Origin: Lachnospiraceae bacterium
GTDB lineage: Bacteria; Bacillota; Clostridia; Lachnospirales; Lachnospiraceae
Direction: 5' to 3'
Length of the DNA: 33,438 bases
Assembly: GCA_014804675.1 (NCBI GenBank)
Contig: JAAUZH010000014.1
Location: forward strand, 40,012 to 73,449
Of the stretch, positions 23,941 through 32,695 are shown piece after piece. Position 1 is the stretch's first letter; each line of letters begins with the position of its first letter. The notes beneath the pieces were generated by a model. That model saw only the letters and a list, made by a program, of their open reading frames with translations. It was not told the origin of the DNA and made no database searches. The position numbers and the translations under genes are program-made.

Positions 23941-25311
23941 TCAGTTGTCTCCGTTAATCGGAAAATCTAAAATGACTTTGCAGCCTTTCTGTTCTTCGCT
24001 TTCAATCTGCATACTTCCATTATGGGCGTTTACAATCTGACGGACAAGAATTAGTCCGAGGCCGTGCCTCAAATCTAGTCTGTCATCTGTACTTTCTATA
24101 TAATGTGGTTTTTCATTTAATTCTTTCAGTTTCTCGGCTGACAGGCCAATACCATTATCTGATATGGAAAGGGAAATGCTTCCGTCCATACAATCAAGAG
24201 CCAGTGCAATATTACAGCCGTCCGGGTTGTGGCTGATGCTGTTCTGTACAAGGTTACCTACTGCCCTCGAGATCAGGCGGGCATCACAATCGAACAAAAT
24301 GGTTTCTGCCGCAGGTGTAATCCTGATATTTATGGAATACTTATCGGGCAGGCCTGTGTTGAGTAATTCAGCAGTATAGGAGCGCAGTAAGCCTGCCAGG
24401 CTGACAGGGCTTTTATGGATGGGCTGCATTTCATATTCCAGCCTCGATACGAGATTAAGGTCCTGCACCAATTCTCTGATCTTGACACTTTGCTGCCGGA
24501 TAATTTCAGCCTCTTTGCGGATATGGGAATCAGCACTTTTTTCATGTGCAATCCGTTCAGCATATCCCATGATCATGGAAAGGGGCGTCCGTATATCGTG
24601 GGAAACACCGCTGATCCAGTTTGCGCGGGCCTGGTTCTGTCTGCTTAATATGGCAGATGCCTTATTGACGCTGTCTGCTATTCCAGACAATTCCCCGCCC
24701 ATGGAAAGGGAAGCCGGCTTGCCGTTTCCCAGTGTTACAATCGAGGTTATGATCGGTTCAGCGTTTTTCAGAATTTTCCGTTTCGAATAATAATAAGCCA
24801 GAAACAGGATTGCAAGATCAACCGCCAGTATCCCCATGGCAAAAAATGGAAAGGTTTTGATGGAACGCAGTGAATAGTAGTTGCTCGGTAATTTCATATA
24901 ACTGTCCTGCGGATATCCTAAGATCAGCATACCATCCTCTGTGTTCCTGATGAAGACCGGGTAACCTGCAAGATAAGCTTTTGCAAATACGGCTACATCC
25001 CGGACGGTAAAACGCTCTGGTATCCCGTCTGGTGCGTCTACTTCCCAAATTCTGTTCCCCTTCATATCCAGATATACGGCCCAGATATGGTTGTCCCTTA
25101 ACCGTTTGGATGTTTCGTCTGAAATGCCTTCCAGGGAAGCAGATGCAGCAGCAGTCTCTAACATATTTTGTGGCGAAAGGTCGCCATAGTCTTTTGTCAC
25201 AACCCCATAAAATGTCCAGGCAAAAGCAATGCCATTGATAAACAATAGTATGAGGCCCAGCCCCGCAAAGGATGCCAGATATTTTGATATATATTTCCCA
25301 AGTGATTTCAT
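23941..25311 (-). CDS. Sensor histidine kinase of a lantibiotic-response system
   Basis: 456 residues. Membrane helix at about 13-35, an extracytoplasmic sensor loop of about 115 residues, second helix at about 153-173, a HAMP-like linker, the H box WISGVSHDIRTPLSMIMGYA with His238, and the ATPase motifs (NLVQNSISHNPDG, SDNGIGLS, HGLGLILVRQIV). It starts four bases after the response-regulator stop, so the two are cotranscribed. Divergent lantibiotic-immunity type ABC genes lie beyond, as in SpaK/CprK-type systems. Sensing of cationic peptides is inferred from that context. Confidence 0.9.
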   Translation of the reverse strand: MKSLGKYISKYLASFAGLGLILLFINGIAFAWTFYGVVTKDYGDLSPQNMLETAAASASLEGISDETSKRLRDNHIWAVYLDMKGNRIWEVDAPDGIPERFTVRDVAVFAKAYLAGYPVFIRNTEDGMLILGYPQDSYMKLPSNYYSLRSIKTFPFFAMGILAVDLAILFLAYYYSKRKILKNAEPIITSIVTLGNGKPASLSMGGELSGIADSVNKASAILSRQNQARANWISGVSHDIRTPLSMIMGYAERIAHEKSADSHIRKEAEIIRQQSVKIRELVQDLNLVSRLEYEMQPIHKSPVSLAGLLRSYTAELLNTGLPDKYSINIRITPAAETILFDCDARLISRAVGNLVQNSISHNPDGCNIALALDCMDGSISLSISDNGIGLSAEKLKELNEKPHYIESTDDRLDLRHGLGLILVRQIVNAHNGSMQIESEEQKGCKVILDFPINGDN

Positions 25312-25315
25312 GGCG

Positions 25316-26017
25316 TTACTTCCTTGTGTTCAGTTTATAGCCCAATCCTTTGACCGTGATCAGGGAAACGGGGTTTGACGGGTCTGTCTCAATCTTCTCA
25401 CGGATTCTGCGGACATGGGCATTCAGGCTGTTCTCGTAGCCAAAGGGGTTATCACCCCACAGGGCTTCGCATAACGTATCCACGGTCACGATCCTGCCTT
25501 CACTGCGGGCAAGTGTTTCCAGAAAAATATGTTCTTTTGCTGTCAGCGGGATGACCTTTCCGGCTTTGTGGACCTCGGCCCGGCTAAAGTCAATGGTGCA
25601 GCCGTCCAGGTTTATAAACGGTGTATCTTCCTTATAGCACCGGCGCAAGACGGCATAGATGCGGAACAGCAGTTCCTGTGGCAGGAAAGGTTTTGCAATA
25701 TAGTCATCCGCCCCAAGCCCCAGCCCGGACAGCCTGTCTACGGCCTCGTCCTTTGCGGTCAGAAAAATTACCGGAACGTCTGAAAATGTGCGTATCTGCT
25801 GCATAAGGGAAAACCCGTCTCCATCTGGCAGACAGACATCCAAAATGGCAAGGTCGGGCTTCTCGTTTTGGACTGCAGAAATTCCTTCCTTCACGGAAAC
25901 CGCAGTCATAATATTCCCAAAGCCTTCATCCGACAGGATTGCTGTAACCATTTTAAGCAGCTCCGGCTCGTCATCTACAAGCAGGAGTTTTTTATTTTGT
26001 AAAAATGAATTATCCAT
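25316..26017 (-). CDS. OmpR-family response regulator of the lantibiotic-response system
   Basis: 233 residues from the ATG at 26017 (AGAGGTGA upstream; a GTG at 26026 lies within that site). Receiver domain with acidic pair VDDEPE, phospho-acceptor Asp60 (LAILDVCLPDGDGF), LTAKDE and KPF. The C-terminal winged helix reads PLTAKEHIFLETLARSEGRI and HVRRIREKIE. Divergent from the ABC transporter whose promoter region holds the candidate direct-repeat site. Confidence 0.92.
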   Translation of the reverse strand: MDNSFLQNKKLLLVDDEPELLKMVTAILSDEGFGNIMTAVSVKEGISAVQNEKPDLAILDVCLPDGDGFSLMQQIRTFSDVPVIFLTAKDEAVDRLSGLGLGADDYIAKPFLPQELLFRIYAVLRRCYKEDTPFINLDGCTIDFSRAEVHKAGKVIPLTAKEHIFLETLARSEGRIVTVDTLCEALWGDNPFGYENSLNAHVRRIREKIETDPSNPVSLITVKGLGYKLNTRK

Positions 26018-26081
26018 GATCGTCACCTCTGTGATTTCCTTATTATATCATACTTTTTTCATTTTCTATGCCTTTCCGAAA

Positions 26082-26102
26082 AAAGTAAGGTAAAAGTAAG
26101 GT
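26082..26102. promoter_or_regulatory. 11-bp-spaced direct repeats before the ABC operon
   Basis: AAAGTAAGGT occurs at 26082-26091 and again at 26093-26102, exactly one helical turn apart; a weaker AAAGTTAATG follows at 26109. Such spaced direct repeats are the usual target form of OmpR-type regulators. It lies in the divergent gap 26018-26163, so it could serve the ABC genes, the regulator itself, or both. Confidence 0.6.
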
Positions 26103-26163
26103 TACGGGAAAGTTAATGTCAGGTTGGTGTTGTACCATAGAGACATGGAAAGGAGATGTTTCT

Positions 26164-26940
26164 ATGGAATACATGATTACCACTGAACAGTTGACGAAAA
26201 AATATAAAAATTTTGTTTCTGTCAACAATGTTTCACTTCACATCCGGAAAGGCAGCATTTACGGTTTCCTTGGCCCCAATGGTGCGGGAAAATCAACTAC
26301 CATGAAAATGCTGCTGGGGCTGACAGCCCCCACAAAAGGCAGTTTTGCCATTGACGGCAGGCATTTCCCGGAAGACCGGATCGCCATCCTGAAAGGGGTG
26401 GGTTCCTTTATTGAATCACCGTCTTTTTATGCAAACCTGACCGGTCGGGAAAACCTTGATATCATCCGCCGGATTTTGGGGCTGCCGAGGGACTCTGTCG
26501 ATGACGCACTGGAGCTGGTCGGACTGGAGGAGTTTGGGGGCCGTCTGGCAAAGAAGTATTCGCTGGGCATGAAGCAGCGGCTCGGCCTTGCCGGTGCGCT
26601 GTTAGGCAGGCCGCCTGTCCTGATCCTGGATGAACCGACAAACGGCCTTGACCCTTCCGGCATCCATGAGATCAGGAATCTGGTGAAGTCCCTGCCGGGC
26701 CTTTATGAATGCACCATAATGATCTCATCCCATATGCTTTCTGAGATTGAATTGATGGCAGATGACATTGGCATCCTCAATCATGGGAACCTTCTGTTTG
26801 AAGGAAGCCTGGAGGAGCTGCGGCACAGTGCAGGGCAGGCGGGAAATGACCATAAAATTAGCGAAGCTAATCTGGAGGATGTGTTCCTGGGCATGGTGGA
26901 GCAGGACAACGCTGCCAGAAAGCAGAGGGCAAGGCTATGA
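26164..26940 (+). CDS. Lantibiotic-immunity type ABC transporter ATP-binding protein
   Basis: 258 residues from the ATG at 26164 (AAAGGAG upstream). Walker A GPNGAGKST at 37-45, signature SLGMKQR at 133-139, Walker B LILDEP at 153-158, switch His in ISSHML. The SpaF/NisF/CprA-type subfamily is suggested by the SLGMKQR form, SFIESPSFYANLTGRENL and the short C-terminus. It acts with the two permeases to clear lantibiotics or other cationic peptides from the membrane. Its stop overlaps the next start (ATGA). No lantibiotic biosynthesis gene is in the window. Confidence 0.9.
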   Translation: MEYMITTEQLTKKYKNFVSVNNVSLHIRKGSIYGFLGPNGAGKSTTMKMLLGLTAPTKGSFAIDGRHFPEDRIAILKGVGSFIESPSFYANLTGRENLDIIRRILGLPRDSVDDALELVGLEEFGGRLAKKYSLGMKQRLGLAGALLGRPPVLILDEPTNGLDPSGIHEIRNLVKSLPGLYECTIMISSHMLSEIELMADDIGILNHGNLLFEGSLEELRHSAGQAGNDHKISEANLEDVFLGMVEQDNAARKQRARL

Positions 26941-27662
26941 ATGCACTGGCTGTTGAACTTCGGAAAGAAAAACGGACGGGTGTTATTCCGGTGCTGCTGG
27001 CTGTCGGTATTCTGGGCGCTGCCTATGCCTTTACGGGCTTCATTGTGCGTAAAAGTACACTGCTGGAGCTGCCGCTTGCGCCAATGGATGTCCTGCTGAC
27101 CCAGCTTTACGGCATGATCATGGTTTTGAATATGTTCGGCATCGTAGTTGCCGCCTGCATGGTTTACAATATGGAGTTTAAGGGCAATGCCGTCAAAAAG
27201 ATGTATATGCTCCCCATAAGCGTTTCGGGAATGTACCTTTGCAAGTTCCTGATCTTATCGGCCATGTTGCTTGTGGCAGTCGCTTTGCAGAATCTGGCGC
27301 TTATGTGGATTGGTATGACAGACCTGCCGCAGGGGGCGTTTGAAATGGGGACACTGGTCAGATTTGCAGGCTACTCGTTCCTTACGTCAATGCCTGTCCT
27401 GTCATTTATGGTTTTGGTTTCGTCCCGCTCCATCAATATGTGGATACCGCTGGGCGTTGGTGTTGCCGGTTTCCTGAGTGGTATGGCATTGGCTAATTCT
27501 GGTTCCAGTCTATTGTTGGTCCATCCATTTGTCATAATGCTGAAGCCTGCAGTTGCCATGAGCGCACAGCCGGACATAACGGTGACAGAAGCCGCTGTTA
27601 TTGAAACATTGCTTTTCCTCGTCGCAGGGCTGTGGATGGCAAAGAACCTGCGCTATGAATAA
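26937..27662 (+). CDS. Lantibiotic-immunity ABC permease, MutE/EpiE type
   Basis: 241 residues with about six membrane helices (PVLLAVGILGAAYAFTGFIV first). The N-terminal ALAVELRKEKRTG before the first helix is typical of SpaE/MutE/EpiE permeases, whose genes follow the ATPase and precede a second permease. It overlaps the ATPase gene by four bases (ATGA), so it is translationally coupled. Confidence 0.82.
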   Translation: MNALAVELRKEKRTGVIPVLLAVGILGAAYAFTGFIVRKSTLLELPLAPMDVLLTQLYGMIMVLNMFGIVVAACMVYNMEFKGNAVKKMYMLPISVSGMYLCKFLILSAMLLVAVALQNLALMWIGMTDLPQGAFEMGTLVRFAGYSFLTSMPVLSFMVLVSSRSINMWIPLGVGVAGFLSGMALANSGSSLLLVHPFVIMLKPAVAMSAQPDITVTEAAVIETLLFLVAGLWMAKNLRYE

Positions 27663-27677
27663 GGAGGGATTGTTAGA

Positions 27678-28442
27678 ATGAGTTTTTTGGAGCTTCTCAA
27701 AATTGAGTTTATGAAAGCAAAACGATCAAAAATCGTACCGTTGATTTTTATTGCCCCGCTGCTGGTGGTTGCCTCCGGGGTTGCGAACCTGAGCAGTTAT
27801 TTTACGCCGGAATATACAAACGCATGGCCTGCCATGTTCATCCAGAGCGCACTGGTTTACGCCTACTATCTGTTGCCGTTTTCCATGATTGTAGTCTGTG
27901 TGATGATTGCGGGACGGGAAACAGGGAATAACGGCATCTTAAAAATGCTTGCCCTGCCGGTCAGCCGGTATTCGCTTTCCATAGCAAAATTCTGTGTACT
28001 GGCATTTTATCTGTTTATGGAGATGGCCGTGTTCCTTGCAGTGTTCGTGGCTGCCGGGACAGTTGCCACAAGGACAATGGGCGTGACGGAAACACTGCCC
28101 GTCCTCTATCTGGTGAAATGGTGTGCAGGGCTGTTTTTGACAATGCTGCCGTGCGTGGGGACTATGTGGGCAGTCACTGTCCTGTTTGAAAAGCCGCTGC
28201 TTTCTTTGGGACTGAACCTGCTCCTTGTCATTCCCGGTGTGCTGGTCGCAAATACACCTTTATGGATAGCATATCCTTACTGCTACAGCGGCTATCTGGT
28301 GTCCTGCTCCCTGCATGATTTTACGGTGGAATCTGGCACGACAGCATTTACACTGTTCCCCTTCCTGCTGGTTGCGCTACTGGTCTTTGCATTGGTAATT
28401 GCGGTTGCTGTAATAAAATTTGGAAAAAAGGAAATGAGGTAA
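27678..28442 (+). CDS. Lantibiotic-immunity ABC permease, MutG/SpaG type
   Basis: 254 residues with about six helices; opens FLELLKIEFMKAKRSKIVPL, the usual cytoplasmic start of this family, and contains GRETGNNGILKMLALPVSRY. AAGGAGGG precedes the ATG. Third gene of the immunity operon. It would form a heteromeric channel with the MutE-type permease. Confidence 0.82.
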   Translation: MSFLELLKIEFMKAKRSKIVPLIFIAPLLVVASGVANLSSYFTPEYTNAWPAMFIQSALVYAYYLLPFSMIVVCVMIAGRETGNNGILKMLALPVSRYSLSIAKFCVLAFYLFMEMAVFLAVFVAAGTVATRTMGVTETLPVLYLVKWCAGLFLTMLPCVGTMWAVTVLFEKPLLSLGLNLLLVIPGVLVANTPLWIAYPYCYSGYLVSCSLHDFTVESGTTAFTLFPFLLVALLVFALVIAVAVIKFGKKEMR

Positions 28443-28448
28443 ATCATT

Positions 28449-28745
28449 ATGGAATGTAAAAAACTAAAAACTTTAAGCAAGGTTTCACTGGTGATCAGCA
28501 TCCTTCCGCTGGCAACCCTCATCCCCGTGTTTCTTAAACTCACGCTGCCGGAAGGGGTAAGCACGGCTTGGGCGGGCGTCAATATTGCCTGCGTTGTGGC
28601 AGGTTTGATCCTCTCAATGATATGCGTCAGAAGCAATGAAAGCCGCAGCCTTGTAAATATTGCATCAACAGCTATCAGTGTATTTTGGTGCCTGCTGATG
28701 GCCGGCATTGTTGCCCTGGGATTATTTTTGACTTTCATGCAGTAA
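28449..28745 (+). CDS. Small three-helix membrane protein of the immunity operon
   Basis: 98 residues, starting six bases after the permease stop with GAGGTAA upstream. Hydrophobic segments at about 11-30, 40-61 and 72-95, separated by short polar loops. No known motif. Its place as the last gene of the operon, before an intrinsic terminator, suggests an accessory role in peptide resistance, which is inference. Confidence 0.75.
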   Translation: MECKKLKTLSKVSLVISILPLATLIPVFLKLTLPEGVSTAWAGVNIACVVAGLILSMICVRSNESRSLVNIASTAISVFWCLLMAGIVALGLFLTFMQ

Positions 28746-28802
28746 GTGATCAGAATTATTTGAAACTTATGCGAAGTGTATATTTTAGGATGCAGGAACC
28801 CT

Positions 28803-28827
28803 ACAAAAGCTAACCGCTGCAGATGGC
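28803..28827. repeat. 25-bp direct repeat, left copy
   Basis: ACAAAAGCTAACCGC-[T/C]-GCAGATGGC is present here and at 32626-32650 with one mismatch, in the same orientation. The pair brackets the second two-component system and its lipoprotein (about 3.8 kb). Confidence 0.6.
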
Positions 28828-28834
28828 TCACTAC

Positions 28835-28872
28835 GGTTCTTACTCAAGATTGGGTAAGAACCATGATTTTTT
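28835..28872 (+). terminator. Intrinsic terminator of the immunity operon
   Basis: GGTTCTTAC (28835-28843) pairs perfectly with GTAAGAACC (28854-28862) around a 10-base loop, followed by ATGA and six T residues. It ends the transcript about 90 bases after the last operon gene. The remaining gap to 29156 contains no gene I can support. Confidence 0.78.
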
Positions 28873-29156
28873 CAGTGAACTTTTTTATACGCTCATTCAA
28901 TCCCCTGAATTGAAAAGTTAACTTCCGTATGAAACAGTAAAATCTACATGTACCTTGACAACAGCATAGTTTTTAAAGTTTTTAGTGACTATAACTCCCG
29001 AATTGTGATACACTCATATCAAATTTATGTTAAAAATCGTTTTTACGGGCATGACAAACAGGCCTCTGGAAGCTGTGTATGTTGGACTGACTTCTACAGG
29101 CCGTCATGGGAAATATTGGATTTCTGGCCGACGGCGGTTTTGCATGAATTATAAAG

Positions 29157-29336
29157 CTACTTGAACAGCTTCGGGGACAGCGTCACCTCATCGGGTGCCA
29201 CGTACCGGAGCTGCAGCTTTTGCAGTGTCTCCGGATTCCATGTCTTCACAGCGATTTCATAGGGGCACAGTAGTAAATGCCTGTCCTCGGCTGCCGTCTT
29301 TGTCATGCTCAAGTGACTCAGGGTCACCAAACTCAT
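29157..29336 (-). CDS. Small 59-residue protein, unknown
   Basis: An ATG at 29336 is preceded by AAAGGAGG at ideal spacing, and the frame runs uninterrupted to TAG at 29157. The product, MSLVTLSHLSMTKTAAED... LLLCPYEIAVKTWNPETLQK ... ending VTLSPKLFK, is soluble-looking, without membrane helix or cysteine motif. The strong ribosome site argues for a real or formerly real gene. It could be a truncated mobile-element protein. Family not recognised. Confidence 0.5.
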   Translation of the reverse strand: MSLVTLSHLSMTKTAAEDRHLLLCPYEIAVKTWNPETLQKLQLRYVAPDEVTLSPKLFK

Positions 29337-29563
29337 AATTAACCTCCTTTACCGCCGCCGGGAAACGGTTAAAAGGATACACAAAAACTATGCAGTTATC
29401 AATATGAGTGTGAAAAGGTAAACCTTTAGTATGAAAGATTAACGTCTACCCAAAGGTGCAAGGGGTAGAATTTAAAAATACAATTCAGGAAAAATATAAA
29501 AATTTCAAATCTACATAATAGATTCAAATTACCCTGTTATAATTTACAGTCAGGAGGTGCGCT

Positions 29564-30235
29564 ATGAGTAAAATCTTAATTGTTGAAGACGATTTATCCA
29601 TACAGGCATTACTGTATGATTTTATAAAGGAGGCGGGGCATAGCGTTGTACTGGCGTCTGACGGGGTGGAGGCTCTTGCGAAATATTCCGAACAGGATTT
29701 TTCCCTGGTACTGCTTGACATTATGCTTCCCAAAATAGACGGCTATGGCGTCTGTGAGGTTATCCGGCAGAAATCCGATGTACCCATTATCATGCTCACG
29801 GCTTTGGATGGGGAAGAAAATCAGATAAGAGGATTGGACTTGCAGGCTGATGATTATATTACAAAGCCTTTTTCCATGCCTGTCCTGCTTCGGAAAATAG
29901 CCGCTGTCCTGCGCCGTTCATCAAAACTTGAGTGTGTGCCGCAGACTATGAGCTATAAGAATCTGACACTGGACTTAGACGGGTACAAGGTCTATGCAGG
30001 AGGAGAAGGCATTGACCTTACCCCGCGTGAATTTGAAATACTGCGGGAGTTGCTGAACAACAGGGGCAGGATTCTGACGCGGCAGAACCTTTTACAGACA
30101 ATCTGGAAGTATGAGTTTTTTGGAGAGGAACGGATCATTGACACGCATATAAAGAACCTGCGGAAAAAACTCGGAACGGCTGATTATATAGAAACAATCA
30201 GAGAGGTGGGGTATAGAATTGATAAGGAAGATTAA
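29564..30235 (+). CDS. OmpR-family response regulator (VncR-like)
   Basis: 223 residues with AGGAGGTG before the ATG. Receiver domain with acidic pair VEDD, phospho-acceptor Asp52 (LVLLDIMLPKIDGYG), LTALDGEE and KPF, then a winged helix (LTPREFEILRELLNNRGRIL, HIKNLRKKLG). A TATAAT lies at 29538-29543 with no good -35 box, suggesting an activator-dependent promoter. The kinase gene begins inside its last codons. Confidence 0.93.
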   Translation: MSKILIVEDDLSIQALLYDFIKEAGHSVVLASDGVEALAKYSEQDFSLVLLDIMLPKIDGYGVCEVIRQKSDVPIIMLTALDGEENQIRGLDLQADDYITKPFSMPVLLRKIAAVLRRSSKLECVPQTMSYKNLTLDLDGYKVYAGGEGIDLTPREFEILRELLNNRGRILTRQNLLQTIWKYEFFGEERIIDTHIKNLRKKLGTADYIETIREVGYRIDKED

Positions 30236-31622
30236 GAGTCGATTATCCGTTAAAGTTTTTTCATTGACATTGTTGCTGATAACGGTGTGTTGTTTTATAA
30301 CATATACCTTTATTTTGCAAGCAGCTCCCCAAAATTACCAATACGACATAGAAGATGCTGAATGGTGGATTTGCTTTTTGCCAGATGATTTATCGAGAGA
30401 AAACAAGGAATACGCTTATGTTTGGCTTGAAAGCACTGATAATGAAATACAGAATAGCTATGAAAATGAGTTTAAACTGCACTTCTTTCAGTCTGACGGA
30501 CAGGAAGTAAGTTTACATGATATTAACCAGCCAATCGACGGGCATATCACCGATTTTGATAAAATTGAAAAAACCAAAGCCTATACTGTTACATTTGTCG
30601 ATAGTGATTCGCTTTATACATTATTGTTGACAAAGAATACCGAAAAACATACACAGACAGAGGAAGCTATACAAAGAACGCTTCCGGCGCTCTGTATTGT
30701 CATTTTAGCAGGCTCAATCATTTCAGCCTTTTTCTATTCGTGGTATATGACTGCGCCCATTAAGAAAGTGAGTAAACTTTCAAAGCAGATGGCAGATATG
30801 GATTTTAGCGGTTTTTGTCCTGTCGGACGCACTGATGAAATAGGCGTGTTATCTGACAGCTAAAATAAACTTTCCCGGAAATTGGCGACAACTCTTTCGG
30901 AATTGCAGGAAGCTAACCAAAGGCTGCAGGCAGATATTGATATGGAAAGGCAGCTTGAACGACAGCGGGTAGAGTTTTTTTCCGCAGCTTCCCATGAACT
31001 GAAAACGCCTATTACTATTATCAAGGGGCAGCTTCAAGGTATGCTCTATCAAGTGGGACGCTATAAAGAAAGGGAAACATACCTTGCACAATCATTAGAA
31101 GTTGCTGATACCTTAGAAAGAATGGTGCAAGAACTTTTAACAATATCCAGATTAGATACTTCGGGCTATACTTGTAAAAAGTGTGATCTTAATCTTAGCA
31201 ATCTCATAAATGACCGCCTTGCAGCATTTGAAGATTTATTTATGCAAAAGGATTTAACCGTTGAACACTGTATATCTCCGGAAACTTTTATTTTAGGGGA
31301 TATACAGTTGCTGCAAAAAGTATTGGATAATCTTTTAGGAAATGCGGCTGCGTATTCGGAAGCTGGAAATCGTATAATCGTGAACTTGTGGAAAGAAGCT
31401 GAAAACGCCAACTTCACAATTGAGAATACAGGCACACACATCCCGGACGAAGATATTCCCAAACTGTTTGAAGCATTTTACAGAGTAGACCAGTCACGAA
31501 ACCGACAGACTGGCGGCACAGGATTAGGACTGTATATTGTGAAAACAATTCTTGACCTGCATGGAGCAGAAATCAAAATTGCTAATACTGTTCAGGGCGT
31601 TATTGTTTCCGTACAGTTTTAG
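30219..31622 (+). pseudogene. Sensor histidine kinase split by an in-frame TAA (VncS-like)
   Basis: From a TTG at 30219 (GAGGTGGGG upstream, inside the regulator gene) the frame gives a membrane helix (VFSLTLLLITVCCFITYTFI), an extracytoplasmic domain of about 120 residues, a second helix near 160-180 and the HAMP region, then TAA at 30861-30863 (codon 215). The same frame continues at once: NKLSRKLATTLSELQE, the H box FFSAASHELKTPITIIKG (His at about 259) and the ATPase (LLGNAAAYSEAG, GTGLGLYIVKTI) to 31622. A single change from a Leu codon (TTA or TTG) would explain it. Restart at the TTG at 30882 could yield a soluble kinase core, but no clear ribosome site is seen. Confidence 0.85.
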
Positions 31623-31685
31623 GAATATCGGGGAAGCGGCGAGTTTTTAGCTTGCCGTCTTTTTCTATCCCACATAAAAAACATA

Positions 31686-31714
31686 TTCAATTCAAAGTAG
31701 ATTCAAGTTAGAAT
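31686..31714 (+). promoter_or_regulatory. Candidate regulator site and promoter before the lipoprotein
   Basis: TTCAAAGTAGA (31691-31701) and TTCAAGTTAGA (31702-31712) are adjacent 11-base direct repeats. A TAGAAT (31709-31714) could be the -10 box with TTCAAT (31686-31691) as a weak -35. TAGATTCAA is also found before the response regulator gene (29519-29527). This suggests the regulator controls both, as inference. Confidence 0.5.
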
Positions 31715-31784
31715 GGTATTCTTTCATCGTACCCGAAAAAGGGAAAACAACAAAAGTCGTTGTTCACAGAAAGGAGATTCTACT

Positions 31785-32558
31785 ATGAAAAAATGTTTAC
31801 CCATTATCTTTGCCGCCCTCATAACAGTAAGTGTGCTGACAGGGTGCGAAGGACGGAATTCTTCGTCCGAACAAAACAATGCGGCCGTGCAAAGTAGCGA
31901 ACCTGCCATTATCCAAAATGCACTGTCAAAAAATGGGGCTTCCAGCCCGACCGTTTCCCCTAATGCGTCTGCTGCATATGAAAAGCTGATGGCATACAAG
32001 ACCGAGGACTACGGACAGCAGAGCGTAGACGATTTTAACGCAGCGCTTGCTTCCACACCCGATGAATTAACAGAGTTCCTTGCAGCAGAAGCTGACGTGA
32101 TAAACACCATATCTCCCGATGACGAAAATTATGACTTTTTCACAACAACAATGTCTTTTTCGGCTGATGAATTGTATTGTGAGCATATGGGAGAAGAATT
32201 TTCATTTCCTATTAACCTGTCAAAACAGAGTAGGCTTTGCGACTATCTGGATGAGGATGGGGAAGCTGTATATGAATTTAACTGTTTCGTTGAGTTAAAT
32301 GTCGCTTACTCCATCAACGCTCCGAAACTTGTATCGGTAGCAGAGAGAGATAAGGCATTTCTCACATTCAAAGAAGAAATGCAAAATTACTTGAATGGTC
32401 TAAGCGAAGCAGAAATCACAGATGGCAATATCAGAGAGGCACTTACGGACAAAGCTACCGAACTTGCAAAGCGCTTGTCCACCGAAAATATGCAGTTATC
32501 GTCCTGTGAAATTTACTTGATTGAAATAAATGTAGCAGGAGAAGAAACCATTCAGTAA
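31785..32558 (+). CDS. Lipoprotein of unknown function linked to the VncRS-like system
   Basis: 257 residues from the ATG at 31785 (AAAGGAG upstream). Signal with lipobox VLTGC, lipid site Cys21. The mature part begins with a Ser/Asn/Gln-rich linker, then an acidic helical domain (AYEKLMAYKTEDYGQQSVDD, FNAALASTPDELTEFLAAEA) and ends SCEIYLIEINVAGEETIQ. It is exposed outside the membrane. No enzyme motif is visible. The upstream direct repeats resemble sequence before the response regulator, so it is a probable target of that system. Confidence 0.8.
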   Translation: MKKCLPIIFAALITVSVLTGCEGRNSSSEQNNAAVQSSEPAIIQNALSKNGASSPTVSPNASAAYEKLMAYKTEDYGQQSVDDFNAALASTPDELTEFLAAEADVINTISPDDENYDFFTTTMSFSADELYCEHMGEEFSFPINLSKQSRLCDYLDEDGEAVYEFNCFVELNVAYSINAPKLVSVAERDKAFLTFKEEMQNYLNGLSEAEITDGNIREALTDKATELAKRLSTENMQLSSCEIYLIEINVAGEETIQ

Positions 32559-32625
32559 TGAGAGCTATGAAAAATCACAGGTATGCAGTTTGAGAGGATG
32601 TTTATCAGGAATATTAGGAAAACAC

Positions 32626-32650
32626 ACAAAAGCTAACCGCCGCAGATGGC
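32626..32650. repeat. 25-bp direct repeat, right copy
   Basis: Same sequence as 28803-28827 except one base. Here it forms the left arm of a hairpin, which the left copy keeps only as a 5-bp stem (AACCG/CGGTT). Confidence 0.6.
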
Positions 32651-32668
32651 ACCACCATATGCGGCGGT
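32636..32668 (+). terminator. GC-rich hairpin, probable weak terminator after the lipoprotein
   Basis: ACCGCCGCA (32636-32644) pairs perfectly with TGCGGCGGT (32660-32668) across a 15-base loop, followed by CTGTTATTT. The T run is broken, so termination may be inefficient. Confidence 0.5.
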
Positions 32669-32695
32669 CTGTTATTTCCACAGGCAGGCCGGAAA

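Noticed and set aside
26164..28745. Full lantibiotic biosynthesis cluster
   Set aside because: Only immunity and two-component genes are present; no LanB, LanC, LanM or precursor peptide could be found.
28292..28831. 179-codon minus-strand frame
   Set aside because: Antisense to the MutG-type permease and the small membrane protein; composition fits a shadow.
28948..29154. Open frame of 68 codons on the plus strand
   Set aside because: No ribosome site, AT-rich irregular codons and no recognisable motif; the 59-residue minus-strand gene next to it has far better signals.
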